A stretch of 64,000 nucleotides of DNA, from NCBI GenBank assembly GCA_964604825.1, contig CAZSAL010000003.1, positions 1 to 64,000 of the forward strand. The letters run 5' to 3'. This DNA comes from CAZSAL01 sp964604825. Lineage in GTDB: Bacteria > Elusimicrobiota > Elusimicrobia > 2-01-FULL-59-12. Each line of letters begins with the position of its first letter. Within the stretch, counting starts at the first letter, position 1. The notes beneath the pieces were generated by a model that had not been told where the DNA came from, did no database searches, and saw only the letters and a program-made list of their open reading frames with translations. The translations under genes were made by a program, and so were the position numbers. Positions 49,098 to 57,200 of the stretch are shown one piece after another.

Positions 49098-49180
49098 TTC
49101 CCCCCTTGAGGGGGAAGGTTAGGATGGGGGGTAAAGATTGTTCCCCCCACCTCTGTACTCCCCCGCAAGGGGGGAGGATG
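49098..49180. repeat. Palindromic repeat family A before the FtsH-like gene
   Basis: TTCCCCCCTTGAGGGGGAAG and CTCCCCCGCAAGGGGGGAGG are hairpins, and GGATGGGGGG faces CCCCCCACC. It is near-identical in layout to the copy inside tldD (11331-11416). It lies between the kinase stop codon and the ribosome site of the next gene. Confidence 0.8.
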
Positions 49181-49197
49181 AGATACAAGGAGAAATC

Positions 49198-50817
49198 ATG
49201 CTTTTAAAGCGATTAAAAATTCTTTGGTGGAATCATAAGTTCTGGTTTATTTTGACGGTCATCTTGGTCGTTCTTGTCATTTTGAGCATCCTTGGGCTTG
49301 CTTCGCTGGAATCTTTTTTCCAACAGCAGATCCTGGGAACCCTGCCGCTTGAGTTCCTCAAGGCGATAGTCTGGTCCATACTGGGAGCCTGGTTTTTTGT
49401 AATCCTTGTTTATCGCTACGGCTCGCCGCTCCCGTCTATCCGCGCCGGCAAGATCAAGGGAACGGATGTAACGGTTTCATTCAACGACGTAATCGGATTG
49501 TCGGAAGCCAAGCGCGATGCCATGGAAGTGGTGCAGCTTATCCGCGACCGCGCCCGGGTTAAAAAAATAGGCGGGAAGCTGGTGCGCGGCCTGCTTATGG
49601 TCGGGCCTCCGGGATGCGGCAAGACCTATCTGGCCAAAGCGATCGCGCATGAGGCCGGGGTGCCGTTTTTCTCGGTCGCGGGCAGCGAATTCGTGGAAGT
49701 GTTTGTAGGTGTGGGCGCCAGCCGGGTCCGTAAAATCTTCCAGATGGCGAAGCAGGCGGCCTTCGTGCACGGCGGAGCGATCATATTCATCGACGAGCTT
49801 GACGTCATAGGGCAGCAGCGCACTTTTTCCTTCATGGGAGGGCAGGAGACCAACAGCACCCTGAATCAGCTGCTTGTGAATATGGATGGCCTTGCCAAAG
49901 AAGAAGCGGGCAACGTTATCATGATCGGTGCGACAAATGCCGCGGAGGCAATTCTCGACCCGGCGCTTTTGCGACCAGGCCGTTTCGACCGCAAAATCAT
50001 GATTTCAAAGCCCAACTTAAAGGATCGCGAGGAGCTTTTCCGGTACTACATGAAAAAAGTGAAATCCAATCCGGCCATAGATGTTGGACGGCTGGCGCGC
50101 AAGGCGGTACACAAATCTCCCGCGGAAGTGGAAAACATCGTGAAGGAAGCGGCGCTCATAGCCCTGCGCCATGACCGCGAAGAGGTGGACGTCAAAGATC
50201 TGGTGGAAGCGATGGAGCGCGTTGATATCGGGCTGGAAACGCATCTTGACCTGACCCCCGCCGAACGCGAACGTGTGGCTTACCATGAATCCGGGCACCT
50301 GCTGGTTATCTACTGCCAGCATCCTACGGACGATGTGTTCAAGGCGTCGATTAAAACGCGCGGGGGAGCTCTGGGCGTGGTGTACCATTCGCCGCGCGAA
50401 GAACTTTTCACCAAGACGCGTGACGAGCTTTTCGCCAACGTCAAGGCCGCACTTGCGGGTTATGTTTCCGAAAAAATCAAATTCGGAGTCACTTCCACCG
50501 GTGTCGGCTCGGACTTTGAAAACGCCATGCGCCTGGCGCATGCCATGGTCTGGAATTTCGGCATGGGATCAAACGGTTTCGTGGGTGACTTCACGGTCAT
50601 ACCGGAGAACCAGATCTCCAACGACGTCAAAAACCGGCTTAACGACGAGGTACAGGCCCTTCTCCATCAGGGGGCAAAGGAAGTTGAAGAATTCCTGCGC
50701 AAAGAACGGGATCTGCTGGACATTTTTGCCCGGACGCTTCTGGAAAAACAGGAACTCGACTACGACGAAATCGAAGCGATTTTCAAGGCGCACGGGAAGG
50801 AAAGACTGACGGTATGA
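49198..50817 (+). CDS. FtsH-like membrane AAA+ zinc protease
   Basis: 539 residues from the ATG at 49198 (AAGGAG upstream). Two membrane segments (FWFILTVILVVLVILSILGL and LKAIVWSILGAWFFVILVY) enclose only about 25 residues. The AAA module has Walker A GPPGCGKTYLAKAIAHEAG, pore motif FVEVFVG, Walker B IIFIDELDVIG and arginine fingers in RPGRFDRKI. Peptidase: HESGH near residue 364 and the third ligand in GVGSDFENAMRL. It is shorter than housekeeping FtsH (about 610-650), with HESGH rather than HEAGH, so it is probably a specialised paralogue. Position among sensors suggests regulated proteolysis of signalling or envelope proteins. Confidence 0.92.
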   Translation: MLLKRLKILWWNHKFWFILTVILVVLVILSILGLASLESFFQQQILGTLPLEFLKAIVWSILGAWFFVILVYRYGSPLPSIRAGKIKGTDVTVSFNDVIGLSEAKRDAMEVVQLIRDRARVKKIGGKLVRGLLMVGPPGCGKTYLAKAIAHEAGVPFFSVAGSEFVEVFVGVGASRVRKIFQMAKQAAFVHGGAIIFIDELDVIGQQRTFSFMGGQETNSTLNQLLVNMDGLAKEEAGNVIMIGATNAAEAILDPALLRPGRFDRKIMISKPNLKDREELFRYYMKKVKSNPAIDVGRLARKAVHKSPAEVENIVKEAALIALRHDREEVDVKDLVEAMERVDIGLETHLDLTPAERERVAYHESGHLLVIYCQHPTDDVFKASIKTRGGALGVVYHSPREELFTKTRDELFANVKAALAGYVSEKIKFGVTSTGVGSDFENAMRLAHAMVWNFGMGSNGFVGDFTVIPENQISNDVKNRLNDEVQALLHQGAKEVEEFLRKERDLLDIFARTLLEKQELDYDEIEAIFKAHGKERLTV

Positions 50818-51650
50818 AAAGCGAGTTAAAAGTTAAAAGTAAAAAGGGAAAAGGTGCGGTTTATCTTTTTAATAGAGAGAACCTTACTTTTTACCTTTTA
50901 CTTTTTACTTTTTCCCTGTCGCTGGTTTTTCCGGGCTGTAATTGGAAGATCAAACCTACGTACAGGGATAAAAAGATCGCATCGGATATCGAGCAGATGT
51001 GCTTCAAGGAATATCGCCTTTCAGTGAGGGCGCATCGCGAGGGCAATACGCTTGAGGCCTATCTGTGGCGGGTCGGCCTGCTTCAGCCCGGACGCACCGA
51101 GATGATGCCGGAGGCGGCCGATGCCCTGGAACGAGTGCTTTTATGCGCTACGCGCATTGCGCTCAGCACGGACGCACGCCTGCAGTTTGTGGAAGTAAAG
51201 ATGTCTGACGTTCTATCCGGCGCCTCTGTGACCCTGTGGCGGTATGTGCCGGACATAAGGGATTCGATGTACACGCGGATGGCGGAGGAAGAGTACATCA
51301 ACCGGCTGGTTATGGAGGTGAAACCCGGCACGGGAAACGTTTCCATCCTGACCCCGCAATGGGATCCCCCTCTCACTATGGATGAATTTTTGGCCAAACA
51401 GGTTATTCTGCGTGCAAAACGGTCAAGCCCGGTCAGCATTGTGGCTCATGAAGACCTCTCTGTGCCGCAGACGCTTGTGATCGTAATGGACAACTGGCCG
51501 GCAATCGAGAAGGAAGGCGATCCGGAAAAAGTGACCGGTATTTTGGAAATGTCGGCTCGTGCCGTGCTGCGCGGATATCATTATCCGGGGTTCCAGAACA
51601 TTATTATTCAGAACTCGAGCGGCGAAGCTGTGCGGCAGGCCAGATTATAG
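50814..51650 (+). CDS. Putative lipoprotein with repeat-derived signal peptide
   Basis: 278 residues, not recognised. The start overlaps the protease stop by four bases (ATGA). Residues 1-19 are basic (MKSELKVKSKKGKG), followed by LTFYLLLFTFSLSLVFPGC, a lipoprotein-type signal peptide with Cys42. Nearly all of this is encoded by both arms of repeat family D (50816-50916). The mature part is mixed alpha/beta, with about 20 residues of helix (EMMPEAADALERVLLCATRI) and a C-terminal sheet region (VSIVAHEDLSVPQTLVIVMD). It is probably an envelope partner of the adjoining FtsH-like protease. Confidence 0.75.
   Translation: MKSELKVKSKKGKGAVYLFNRENLTFYLLLFTFSLSLVFPGCNWKIKPTYRDKKIASDIEQMCFKEYRLSVRAHREGNTLEAYLWRVGLLQPGRTEMMPEAADALERVLLCATRIALSTDARLQFVEVKMSDVLSGASVTLWRYVPDIRDSMYTRMAEEEYINRLVMEVKPGTGNVSILTPQWDPPLTMDEFLAKQVILRAKRSSPVSIVAHEDLSVPQTLVIVMDNWPAIEKEGDPEKVTGILEMSARAVLRGYHYPGFQNIIIQNSSGEAVRQARL
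50816..50916. repeat. Palindromic repeat family D, copy 2
   Basis: A purine arm (AGTTAAAAGTTAAAAGTAAA, then AAGGGAAAAGGTGCGGTT) faces a pyrimidine arm (AACCTTACTTTTTACCTTTT, then ACTTTTTACTTTTTCC). The inner GGGAAAAGGTGCGGT also occurs, with one change, in copy 3 (55686-55760). Confidence 0.75.
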
Positions 51651-51700
51651 ACGGAACCAATTTTGAAGCAGGGGGATAAGGGAGAAACGGAGAAACTTGA

Positions 51701-52408
51701 ATGGCTGAAGAACGCAATGGAAATGGGGCGGCGCCGCCGGCCAAAAGCCCGAAACACGACAAAGTTCGCCTGCTCCTGGCGGATGATCATTCGCTGTTTC
51801 GCGCCGGGTTAAAGGACCTGCTGGACGGGACATCGAGCTTTACCATCATCGGCGAAGCCTCGACTGGACCGGAAGCCATAGACATGGTGGAGAAAAAACG
51901 TCCGGATATAGTTCTAATGGATATCCGGCTGCCGGGCATGGACGGAATCGCCTGCACGCGTCAGATCAAAAAGACGCATCCGGAAATGACCGTGCTTATA
52001 CTGTCCATGTACGACGATGAATCGCACGTGCTGGAAGCCTTCAACGCCGGAGCAAACGGTTATTTGTCCAAGCTCCTCTCGGCGCAGGATCTGGTGCGCG
52101 CGATCGAAACGGTGCACCAGGACGGCTACCTGATCCCGGGAAACATCATGACCAGGCTCATGGGAGGCTTAAGAAAGCTCGACCTGACCGCCATGGAAGA
52201 TGCCAACGGTGTGGTCACTAAGTCCGAACTGCGTGTGCTCTGCTCGCTGGTGCAGGGGCGGTCAAACAAGCAGATAGCCGAAGAAATATTCGTTTCGGAA
52301 AAGACCGTTAAGAACCACCTCAATCACCTCTTCAAAAAGCTCGGAGTGAAAAATCGCACCGAAGCGGTGGTCAAGGCGATCGAACGCGGCCTGGTATCGA
52401 TGCAATAA
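51701..52408 (+). CDS. NarL/FixJ-family response regulator
   Basis: 235 residues. After a 20-residue Ala/Pro/Lys leader comes the receiver (LLLADDHSLFRAGLKDLLDG, Asp in IVLMDIRLPGMDGIAC, LSMYDDESHVLEAFNAGANG with Lys following). A LuxR-type HTH follows (LTxxE-like KSELRVLCSLVQGRSNKQIA, VSEKTVKNHLNHLFKKLGVK). It is the last gene of the plus-strand signalling island and may control local genes or pilus genes. The paired kinase is not certain; the Cache kinase at 45812 is nearest. Confidence 0.94.
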   Translation: MAEERNGNGAAPPAKSPKHDKVRLLLADDHSLFRAGLKDLLDGTSSFTIIGEASTGPEAIDMVEKKRPDIVLMDIRLPGMDGIACTRQIKKTHPEMTVLILSMYDDESHVLEAFNAGANGYLSKLLSAQDLVRAIETVHQDGYLIPGNIMTRLMGGLRKLDLTAMEDANGVVTKSELRVLCSLVQGRSNKQIAEEIFVSEKTVKNHLNHLFKKLGVKNRTEAVVKAIERGLVSMQ

Positions 52409-52714
52409 ACCCCCTGCCCTTCTCCATTGCGTGAAGGATGGGGGTTGCAGGGGGAATGGACTGGGTCCATTCCCCCCGGGTTGCACGTTATTGAAAACAG
52501 GGGTCAGACTGAAGGACGTGTAAGTGCCCTTCAGCCTGACCCCCATCTTTTGGAGGGTTTGGACCTGTTACCAGGTTGGATAATAACTTGGAAGCCCATC
52601 CGCCACAATCGGGCGGATGGGCTTCATTTTGTCCATCTTCTAAAGCCTCCCAGCGGGGAGGGGGTTCGCTGGGAAGAATGTTGTTGTACTATCTTTAAAC
52701 TAACGCCTATCAAA
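52409..52714. other. Repeat-rich convergent intergenic region
   Basis: No gene. It holds a palindrome around 52411-52460 (CCCCCTGCCCTTC...GGGGTTGCAGGGGG), one around 52498-52544 (AGGGGTCAGACTGAAGG against CCTTCAGCCTGACCCCC), and the terminator at 52591-52630. The two flanking genes converge on it. Confidence 0.55.
52591..52630 (+). terminator. Intrinsic terminator after the NarL-type regulator
   Basis: GAAGCCCATCCGCC pairs with GGCGGATGGGCTTC around an 8-9 base loop, followed by ATTTTGT. The stem is 14 bp, perfect. Confidence 0.75.
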
Positions 52715-55516
52715 TCACAGTTTTATTTCATTTGTGCCATCAACAGAGCCCGTATAAAGTCCTTGAGCTTTATTTATAGCGTCCTTTGCAGTCTGAGAAG
52801 CGCTTTGAGCCGCTGCTGCTTGTCCTTTTGCCCACGCATCATTGGCTGAATTAGTAGCTAAATTTGCTTCGCGCTGGGCCAAGGTGGCCTGCTGTTGAGC
52901 ATAGGCTAGATTCCCTCTCTGAGCAGCACTTATAGCGTTTTTAGCGAAAGTTTGTGCTGTGCTTGAATGTGTTTGGACCTCGTGATCTAATGCGACCTGC
53001 TGGGATCCCTCCTCCTTATTCAATACTTGCTGCGCGGCAGTATCGGCCTGCTGTTGTTCTTGCTGACGCTGGTGCTCTATCTGTATCGGCGATGTGGCGT
53101 TGGAAGGGTTAACCAGATTGCTCTCTGGGAAGCCCTGCGCCTCCATGAATTCAGCTGATACAGATTTTGGAACGTTCAGATCCGTTAAATTGGGAGAAGT
53201 AGTCAGAATTCCTACCAATAATGCGTGAGTGGTGGGATCGTATTTCGGGGTATATGTTGCCACCAGTGTGGAGGTTTGTTTGCCATTAGTGTTTTCGTGA
53301 TTCATGTTTACATCAACAGCGCTGTTGTTCCGATTAATTGCAGTTAATGGCGACACTTCCATAAGCGCACCATTAGCCTGATCGAAGAGGTAAGAGGCAG
53401 TATTGAATTGGACGCCGTCTATATTTTGCGGGTTTCCTTGAACGTAATAGGTGCCGGTATCATCAAATGATTTCAAGTCTTTCCCATCAGCGTTCAAAGC
53501 TACAGTTTTTGTCTTGATGTCTTTGGGTTTTCCATCCAATTCCACGTAATTTGCGCCGTTATGAATGCTGGTTCCAGAAACGTTTGAAATCATTTCGCGA
53601 TCTTTGTCGCCGTTGGTGTAATGATAAACGGGCTCGTTATTCTTGTCAGCCCAATAGCCGTCAATAATATTTGCAGTGTCAATTTTCACCTTATTCGCAC
53701 GGGAAGTGATTTGTCCTGGGGCGCCATCAGTCTCATTAGGAAGCGTTACTTTGAAGTCTTGTTCGTATGTTTTTCCCGTATATGTCGGGTTTTGATCAGC
53801 TAAAGTGCTCAGGTCAAGTTTTAGAGAGACATCGCCTGATTTATAAGCGTCTTTTGCAGCAGTGGGGAATTCATTGATAAGCGAACCCGCTCCGGAAGCC
53901 CAAACATAATTCGCGCCTTTTGGATCGGCCTGGGTCTGGTTTTTATTGAGGGCGCCTGTCTCGAAATGGATGAGGGTTTGAGAGCCATCGGGAGACTTCC
54001 TTGCGATGTAATACCCTTGATTCTGGTCTCCTGCATAATAAAGAGGCTGAGAACTGGCGCCGTTTCCGAGGTCTATCGTATATGAAGTGTCGTCTGCTGC
54101 AGGTGGCGTAACGGCAAATTCGTTCCTTGTCTCAGATTGATCTGTGCCCGTTTTAGAGTTGTGATCCTGGTAGATAAAGTAATTATCTGTGTTTGAGAAG
54201 GTGGAAGCCTGCCCGATGCTGGAATCGCCAGCTTTATTTGGAACATTTATCCCGCTCCTCGCGTGATATACGAAGGCCGTTGTCTTACTTGCCGGATACG
54301 TAAGGGTAGTACCTGCTATGGTCATTTGCTGGCTATTTGGTTTGACTATTTCATCGGTCTTTTGATCTGGAACAGGGAAAAGAGTGGAGTCGTTTACCGC
54401 AAAAACAGCGCCGGAATCCTGTCCACCGTTTTTGTTTTTGGTAAAGGCTGATTCTCCCGATTTTAAAAGACTCTTCACTATGTTTGCGTTTATCCCTGAA
54501 GCAAGCTCTAATTGGTTGTTGCTGTTTTTCTGCACTCTTGTGTAAGTTGTTGAAACTTCTCCGTCTGCGTCGGCAATCTTAATGGTTTGCAGTTTCGATC
54601 CCGCATAATTGAAAGAGGTTCTATTTTTAGTAGTGTCTGAGCAATTCAGGGCGTATGTCCAGGAATTGCCCGCGGTTCCTTTGCCTTTTGCCGTTACCGT
54701 TAGAGATGTGGCTACGCCGTTCTCTCCGAAATCAACGGAAAATGAATACGGCTTCGAATAATTTAGGAGTTGATTGGGAGATATTCCCAGGGCCAGTTCA
54801 GCAGTTTCATTCGCAGCCTGATCATCATGGTGCGTGCCTACGGCCCATGCTGTCCATGCATTTAACGTTTTGCTGAAGAATACATGATATGCCTGACCTG
54901 TAGAGTCATGCCATTCGCTGTTCTGAAAGGGGCCCGTTTCATTGCGCGTAAGATGGATGGGGACAGTGGTTTTGACGTTCCCATTGCTAGGCATTTCCCA
55001 GTCTGCAAAAGTCCAGTCCGTTGCCTGCTCATCCTTGGCTGCGCCGCTGGGGCCTTTTACGGACTGATAGATCTTAAGGGCCATGGAAGCCAACATGGCG
55101 TCCTGTCCTATTTTGCTGTTGCTGCTCGTTGCGGAAAGCACTGTGCCCAGTAGCAACCCGTCGTTTGAAAGCGTATCAATGATGTCTGAACCAGATGATG
55201 GGGATTGACCGGCATCCGCATGGCCTGTGGTAACATGCAGCCCCGCTGAAAGACTAAGTGCCTTAGCATCTTGGTCAGAAACCGAACCTCCGGGGACGTC
55301 CTTTGCTGCATTATCCAGGCCGATGCCTGTAGGATTTGATCCCGAGGGATTGTAATTGACGGGAGAGCCCCCTGAAATGTTTACTGTTGCGTTAACAGGA
55401 ACAGATGGGAGAAAGGCAATGATGAATGAAAGCAAAGCGCCCAGGAGGCGGGAGTGTTCCATGGCCCCTATGGAACACTCCCGCGTGAAAAATGTCCGAT
55501 GAAGTTTTCTTCTCAT
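52715..55516 (-). CDS. Large secreted protein, unknown
   Basis: 933 residues from the ATG at 55514-55516. The signal peptide reads MRRKLHRTFF...LLGALLSFIIAFLPSVPVNA; its n-region is interrupted by 13 residues (TRECSIGAMEHSR) encoded by a perfect palindrome. An internal ATG at 55462 is an alternative start. The mature part is Asn/Ser/Thr/Gly/Asp-rich and beta-like, typical of extracellular adhesin or S-layer-type proteins. The last 150 residues are Ala/Gln-rich helix (QQQADTAAQQVLNKEEGSQQ, then YAQQQATLAQREANLATNSA), probably coiled coil. Secretion or attachment through the neighbouring Tad system is possible but unproven. Confidence 0.8.
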   Translation of the reverse strand: MRRKLHRTFFTRECSIGAMEHSRLLGALLSFIIAFLPSVPVNATVNISGGSPVNYNPSGSNPTGIGLDNAAKDVPGGSVSDQDAKALSLSAGLHVTTGHADAGQSPSSGSDIIDTLSNDGLLLGTVLSATSSNSKIGQDAMLASMALKIYQSVKGPSGAAKDEQATDWTFADWEMPSNGNVKTTVPIHLTRNETGPFQNSEWHDSTGQAYHVFFSKTLNAWTAWAVGTHHDDQAANETAELALGISPNQLLNYSKPYSFSVDFGENGVATSLTVTAKGKGTAGNSWTYALNCSDTTKNRTSFNYAGSKLQTIKIADADGEVSTTYTRVQKNSNNQLELASGINANIVKSLLKSGESAFTKNKNGGQDSGAVFAVNDSTLFPVPDQKTDEIVKPNSQQMTIAGTTLTYPASKTTAFVYHARSGINVPNKAGDSSIGQASTFSNTDNYFIYQDHNSKTGTDQSETRNEFAVTPPAADDTSYTIDLGNGASSQPLYYAGDQNQGYYIARKSPDGSQTLIHFETGALNKNQTQADPKGANYVWASGAGSLINEFPTAAKDAYKSGDVSLKLDLSTLADQNPTYTGKTYEQDFKVTLPNETDGAPGQITSRANKVKIDTANIIDGYWADKNNEPVYHYTNGDKDREMISNVSGTSIHNGANYVELDGKPKDIKTKTVALNADGKDLKSFDDTGTYYVQGNPQNIDGVQFNTASYLFDQANGALMEVSPLTAINRNNSAVDVNMNHENTNGKQTSTLVATYTPKYDPTTHALLVGILTTSPNLTDLNVPKSVSAEFMEAQGFPESNLVNPSNATSPIQIEHQRQQEQQQADTAAQQVLNKEEGSQQVALDHEVQTHSSTAQTFAKNAISAAQRGNLAYAQQQATLAQREANLATNSANDAWAKGQAAAAQSASQTAKDAINKAQGLYTGSVDGTNEIKL
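55448..55484. repeat. Perfect 15-bp palindrome spanning an in-frame ATG
   Basis: Arms GCGGGAGTGTTCCAT (55448-55462) and ATGGAACACTCCCGC (55470-55484) flank a 7-base loop. On the coding (minus) strand the second arm begins with the in-frame ATG at 55462 and the loop contains AGGGG. Confidence 0.8.
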
Positions 55517-55685
55517 AAAAAATATCTCAGAGCGCCGACCTTGTCTCGCTTTATGACATCTTCCCTTCCCTGGAAAGATGGACCCCGTGACGCTTTAAGT
55601 GTAGAGATTTAGTGTTACAGGAGGATTAAGGAATTATTACAGGAGGGTAAATTCTGAGGGACTAGAAGGCCCAGTTTAACCGGGG

Positions 55686-55760
55686 GTGAAAGGTAAAAAA
55701 AAGGGAAAAAGTGCGGTGTTTCCGTTAAGAAAACCTCACCTTTTCCCTTTTAAATTTTAC
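55686..55760. repeat. Palindromic repeat family D, copy 3 (intergenic)
   Basis: A purine arm (GTGAAAGGTAAAAAAAAGGG) and a pyrimidine arm (ACCTCACCTTTTCCCTTTTA) enclose AGTGCGGTGTTTCCG. It lies just downstream of the minus-strand gene ending at 55774 and may serve as its terminator. Confidence 0.65.
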
Positions 55761-55773
55761 GTATAACCTGACG

Positions 55774-56052
55774 TTATTCCTGGCTGAAAGTAAACTTTAC
55801 GCCCTTATATTTGGCGGTCCAGAGGTTGTAAAGCCAGGCCATCAGCGACAGGACAAGAGACACAACCAGCGCGTAAACAACTGTAAACAACGCAGTCGCG
55901 GCCAGTTTCTGCCAGAAGGCTGTAATACGGATGTTTGGATTCGGAAGAATAAAGAAACTGATAATTCCAACTACCAGGCCCACGATGAGGAATATACGCA
56001 GAGCGTTGATAAACACAGATCCGGGCGCTATAGACTTTAATTCATAGTTCAT
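55774..56052 (-). CDS. Small two-helix membrane protein, DUF3566-like
   Basis: 92 residues. It begins MNYELKSIAPGSVFINALRI, then has two membrane segments (IFLIVGLVVGIISFFILP and ALFTVVYALVVSLVLSLMAW) and a short tail. The start KSIAPGSVF followed by a membrane helix resembles DUF3566 transmembrane proteins; that is a tentative match. It is the last gene of the minus-strand unit that contains the pilus genes, so it may assist the membrane sensor upstream. Confidence 0.65.
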   Translation of the reverse strand: MNYELKSIAPGSVFINALRIFLIVGLVVGIISFFILPNPNIRITAFWQKLAATALFTVVYALVVSLVLSLMAWLYNLWTAKYKGVKFTFSQE

Positions 56053-56069
56053 TGAGTATGTCCTTTCTT

Positions 56070-57200
56070 CTAGGTTGTTTCGGGCTTCATCCCGCCGCTA
56101 TCAACTTCAGACGCATCTGGCGTCTGGTCAAGTGGCGGGGTCAGCGCGATCAGTGTTTTAACCACCGCGGAGTTTTGTCCCGGAACGCATAAAACTGCAG
56201 CTTCATAAGAAGCATCCTGGAAGCTGACCGGGCCGCGCATTACTTCGCCTTCTTTCTGAAGAGCGGCATTTACGAGGTTAGCAAAATTGGCGTCAGTGAT
56301 CAAATCCATCATATGCCCGCCGTGAGGAAGATCGCTGTTGGCGCTGTCATAAATAAGCGCGTTGTCCTTGTCCGCTGCCAGCATGCGTGCGCCCGGAAGG
56401 AATGATTCGGCGAAAAGCCGTACCATGGATTTTTCCTGGTCGCCGTGCTCTACGGTCTGCGCGTAGCGGTTTTGCCATTCGGCCTTGAACCTCAGAATCA
56501 GGTCGTTGAGGGAAGTATTGATAATCCCGAACAATTCCGACGATTCCGGGAGATTTGCCTCAGGCGCGGAAGTGTTTACGCTGAGAATATTCCGGTTAAG
56601 AATGCTCAGCGGAACATAAAAGTAATGCCTGACGGCGGAAATAATTACAACTACGGAGAATACCGCAAGTCCAAGAAAGATAGTGAAAAGCGCGGTGCCG
56701 GACGACGCTATCTGGCTTTCCACAAGATGATAAGTTATCTCTATGCGCATTGCGCCTATAGGCTGCGGCTGGCCCTGAATTTTCAGGGGGGCGATCAGAA
56801 TAAGCGATTTCCCGCCGGCGTTTGAAGATACGTTCATTCCGCCGTCACCTGTATTGAGCACGGTGGAAATCTGCTTGTCGTCGAGCATTGTTCCCACTCG
56901 CTGCGGGTCGATATGGTAGCGGATTTCTCCTTTCTGATCCACGACGATTACGGATGTTACTTCAGGATCAGCTTCAAGTGATTCGACTATCTGGAGCAGG
57001 GAAACATCGTCATCGCTCTGAATGGCCTGGGCGGTCAGGATGGTGTAGACTCTGCTGATGAAATTCACCTTCTCTCGGAGGCGCAGATCCAGCAGGCCGT
57101 TTTCCTGTTTGTAAAAAAAGCTGTGCATCATCAGCGTCACCGTCAGGGTGATGCCGCATGCGATAATGGCAAACTTCGCAAAAATGGACAGCTTTTTCAT
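56070..57200 (-). CDS. Membrane sensor-like protein without kinase domain
   Basis: 376 residues from the ATG at 57198-57200. TM1 (FAKFAIIACGITLTVTLMMH), an extracytoplasmic PAS/Cache-like domain (about 40-165: VESLEADPEVTSVIVVDQKG, EIRYHIDPQRVGT), TM2 (TALFTIFLGLAVFSVVVIIS), then a cytoplasmic part of about 180 residues with HAMP-like start (YFYVPLSILNRNILSVNTSA) and a second PAS-like fold (LAADKDNALIYDSANSDLPH). No kinase, GGDEF or methyl-accepting output was found. It overlaps the TPR gene by four bases. Possibly a regulator of pilus assembly. Confidence 0.78.
   Translation of the reverse strand: MKKLSIFAKFAIIACGITLTVTLMMHSFFYKQENGLLDLRLREKVNFISRVYTILTAQAIQSDDDVSLLQIVESLEADPEVTSVIVVDQKGEIRYHIDPQRVGTMLDDKQISTVLNTGDGGMNVSSNAGGKSLILIAPLKIQGQPQPIGAMRIEITYHLVESQIASSGTALFTIFLGLAVFSVVVIISAVRHYFYVPLSILNRNILSVNTSAPEANLPESSELFGIINTSLNDLILRFKAEWQNRYAQTVEHGDQEKSMVRLFAESFLPGARMLAADKDNALIYDSANSDLPHGGHMMDLITDANFANLVNAALQKEGEVMRGPVSFQDASYEAAVLCVPGQNSAVVKTLIALTPPLDQTPDASEVDSGGMKPETT

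Noticed and set aside
52411..52544. Small regulatory RNA between the convergent genes
   Set aside because: The strong hairpins look like dispersed palindromes plus a terminator; no promoter was found.
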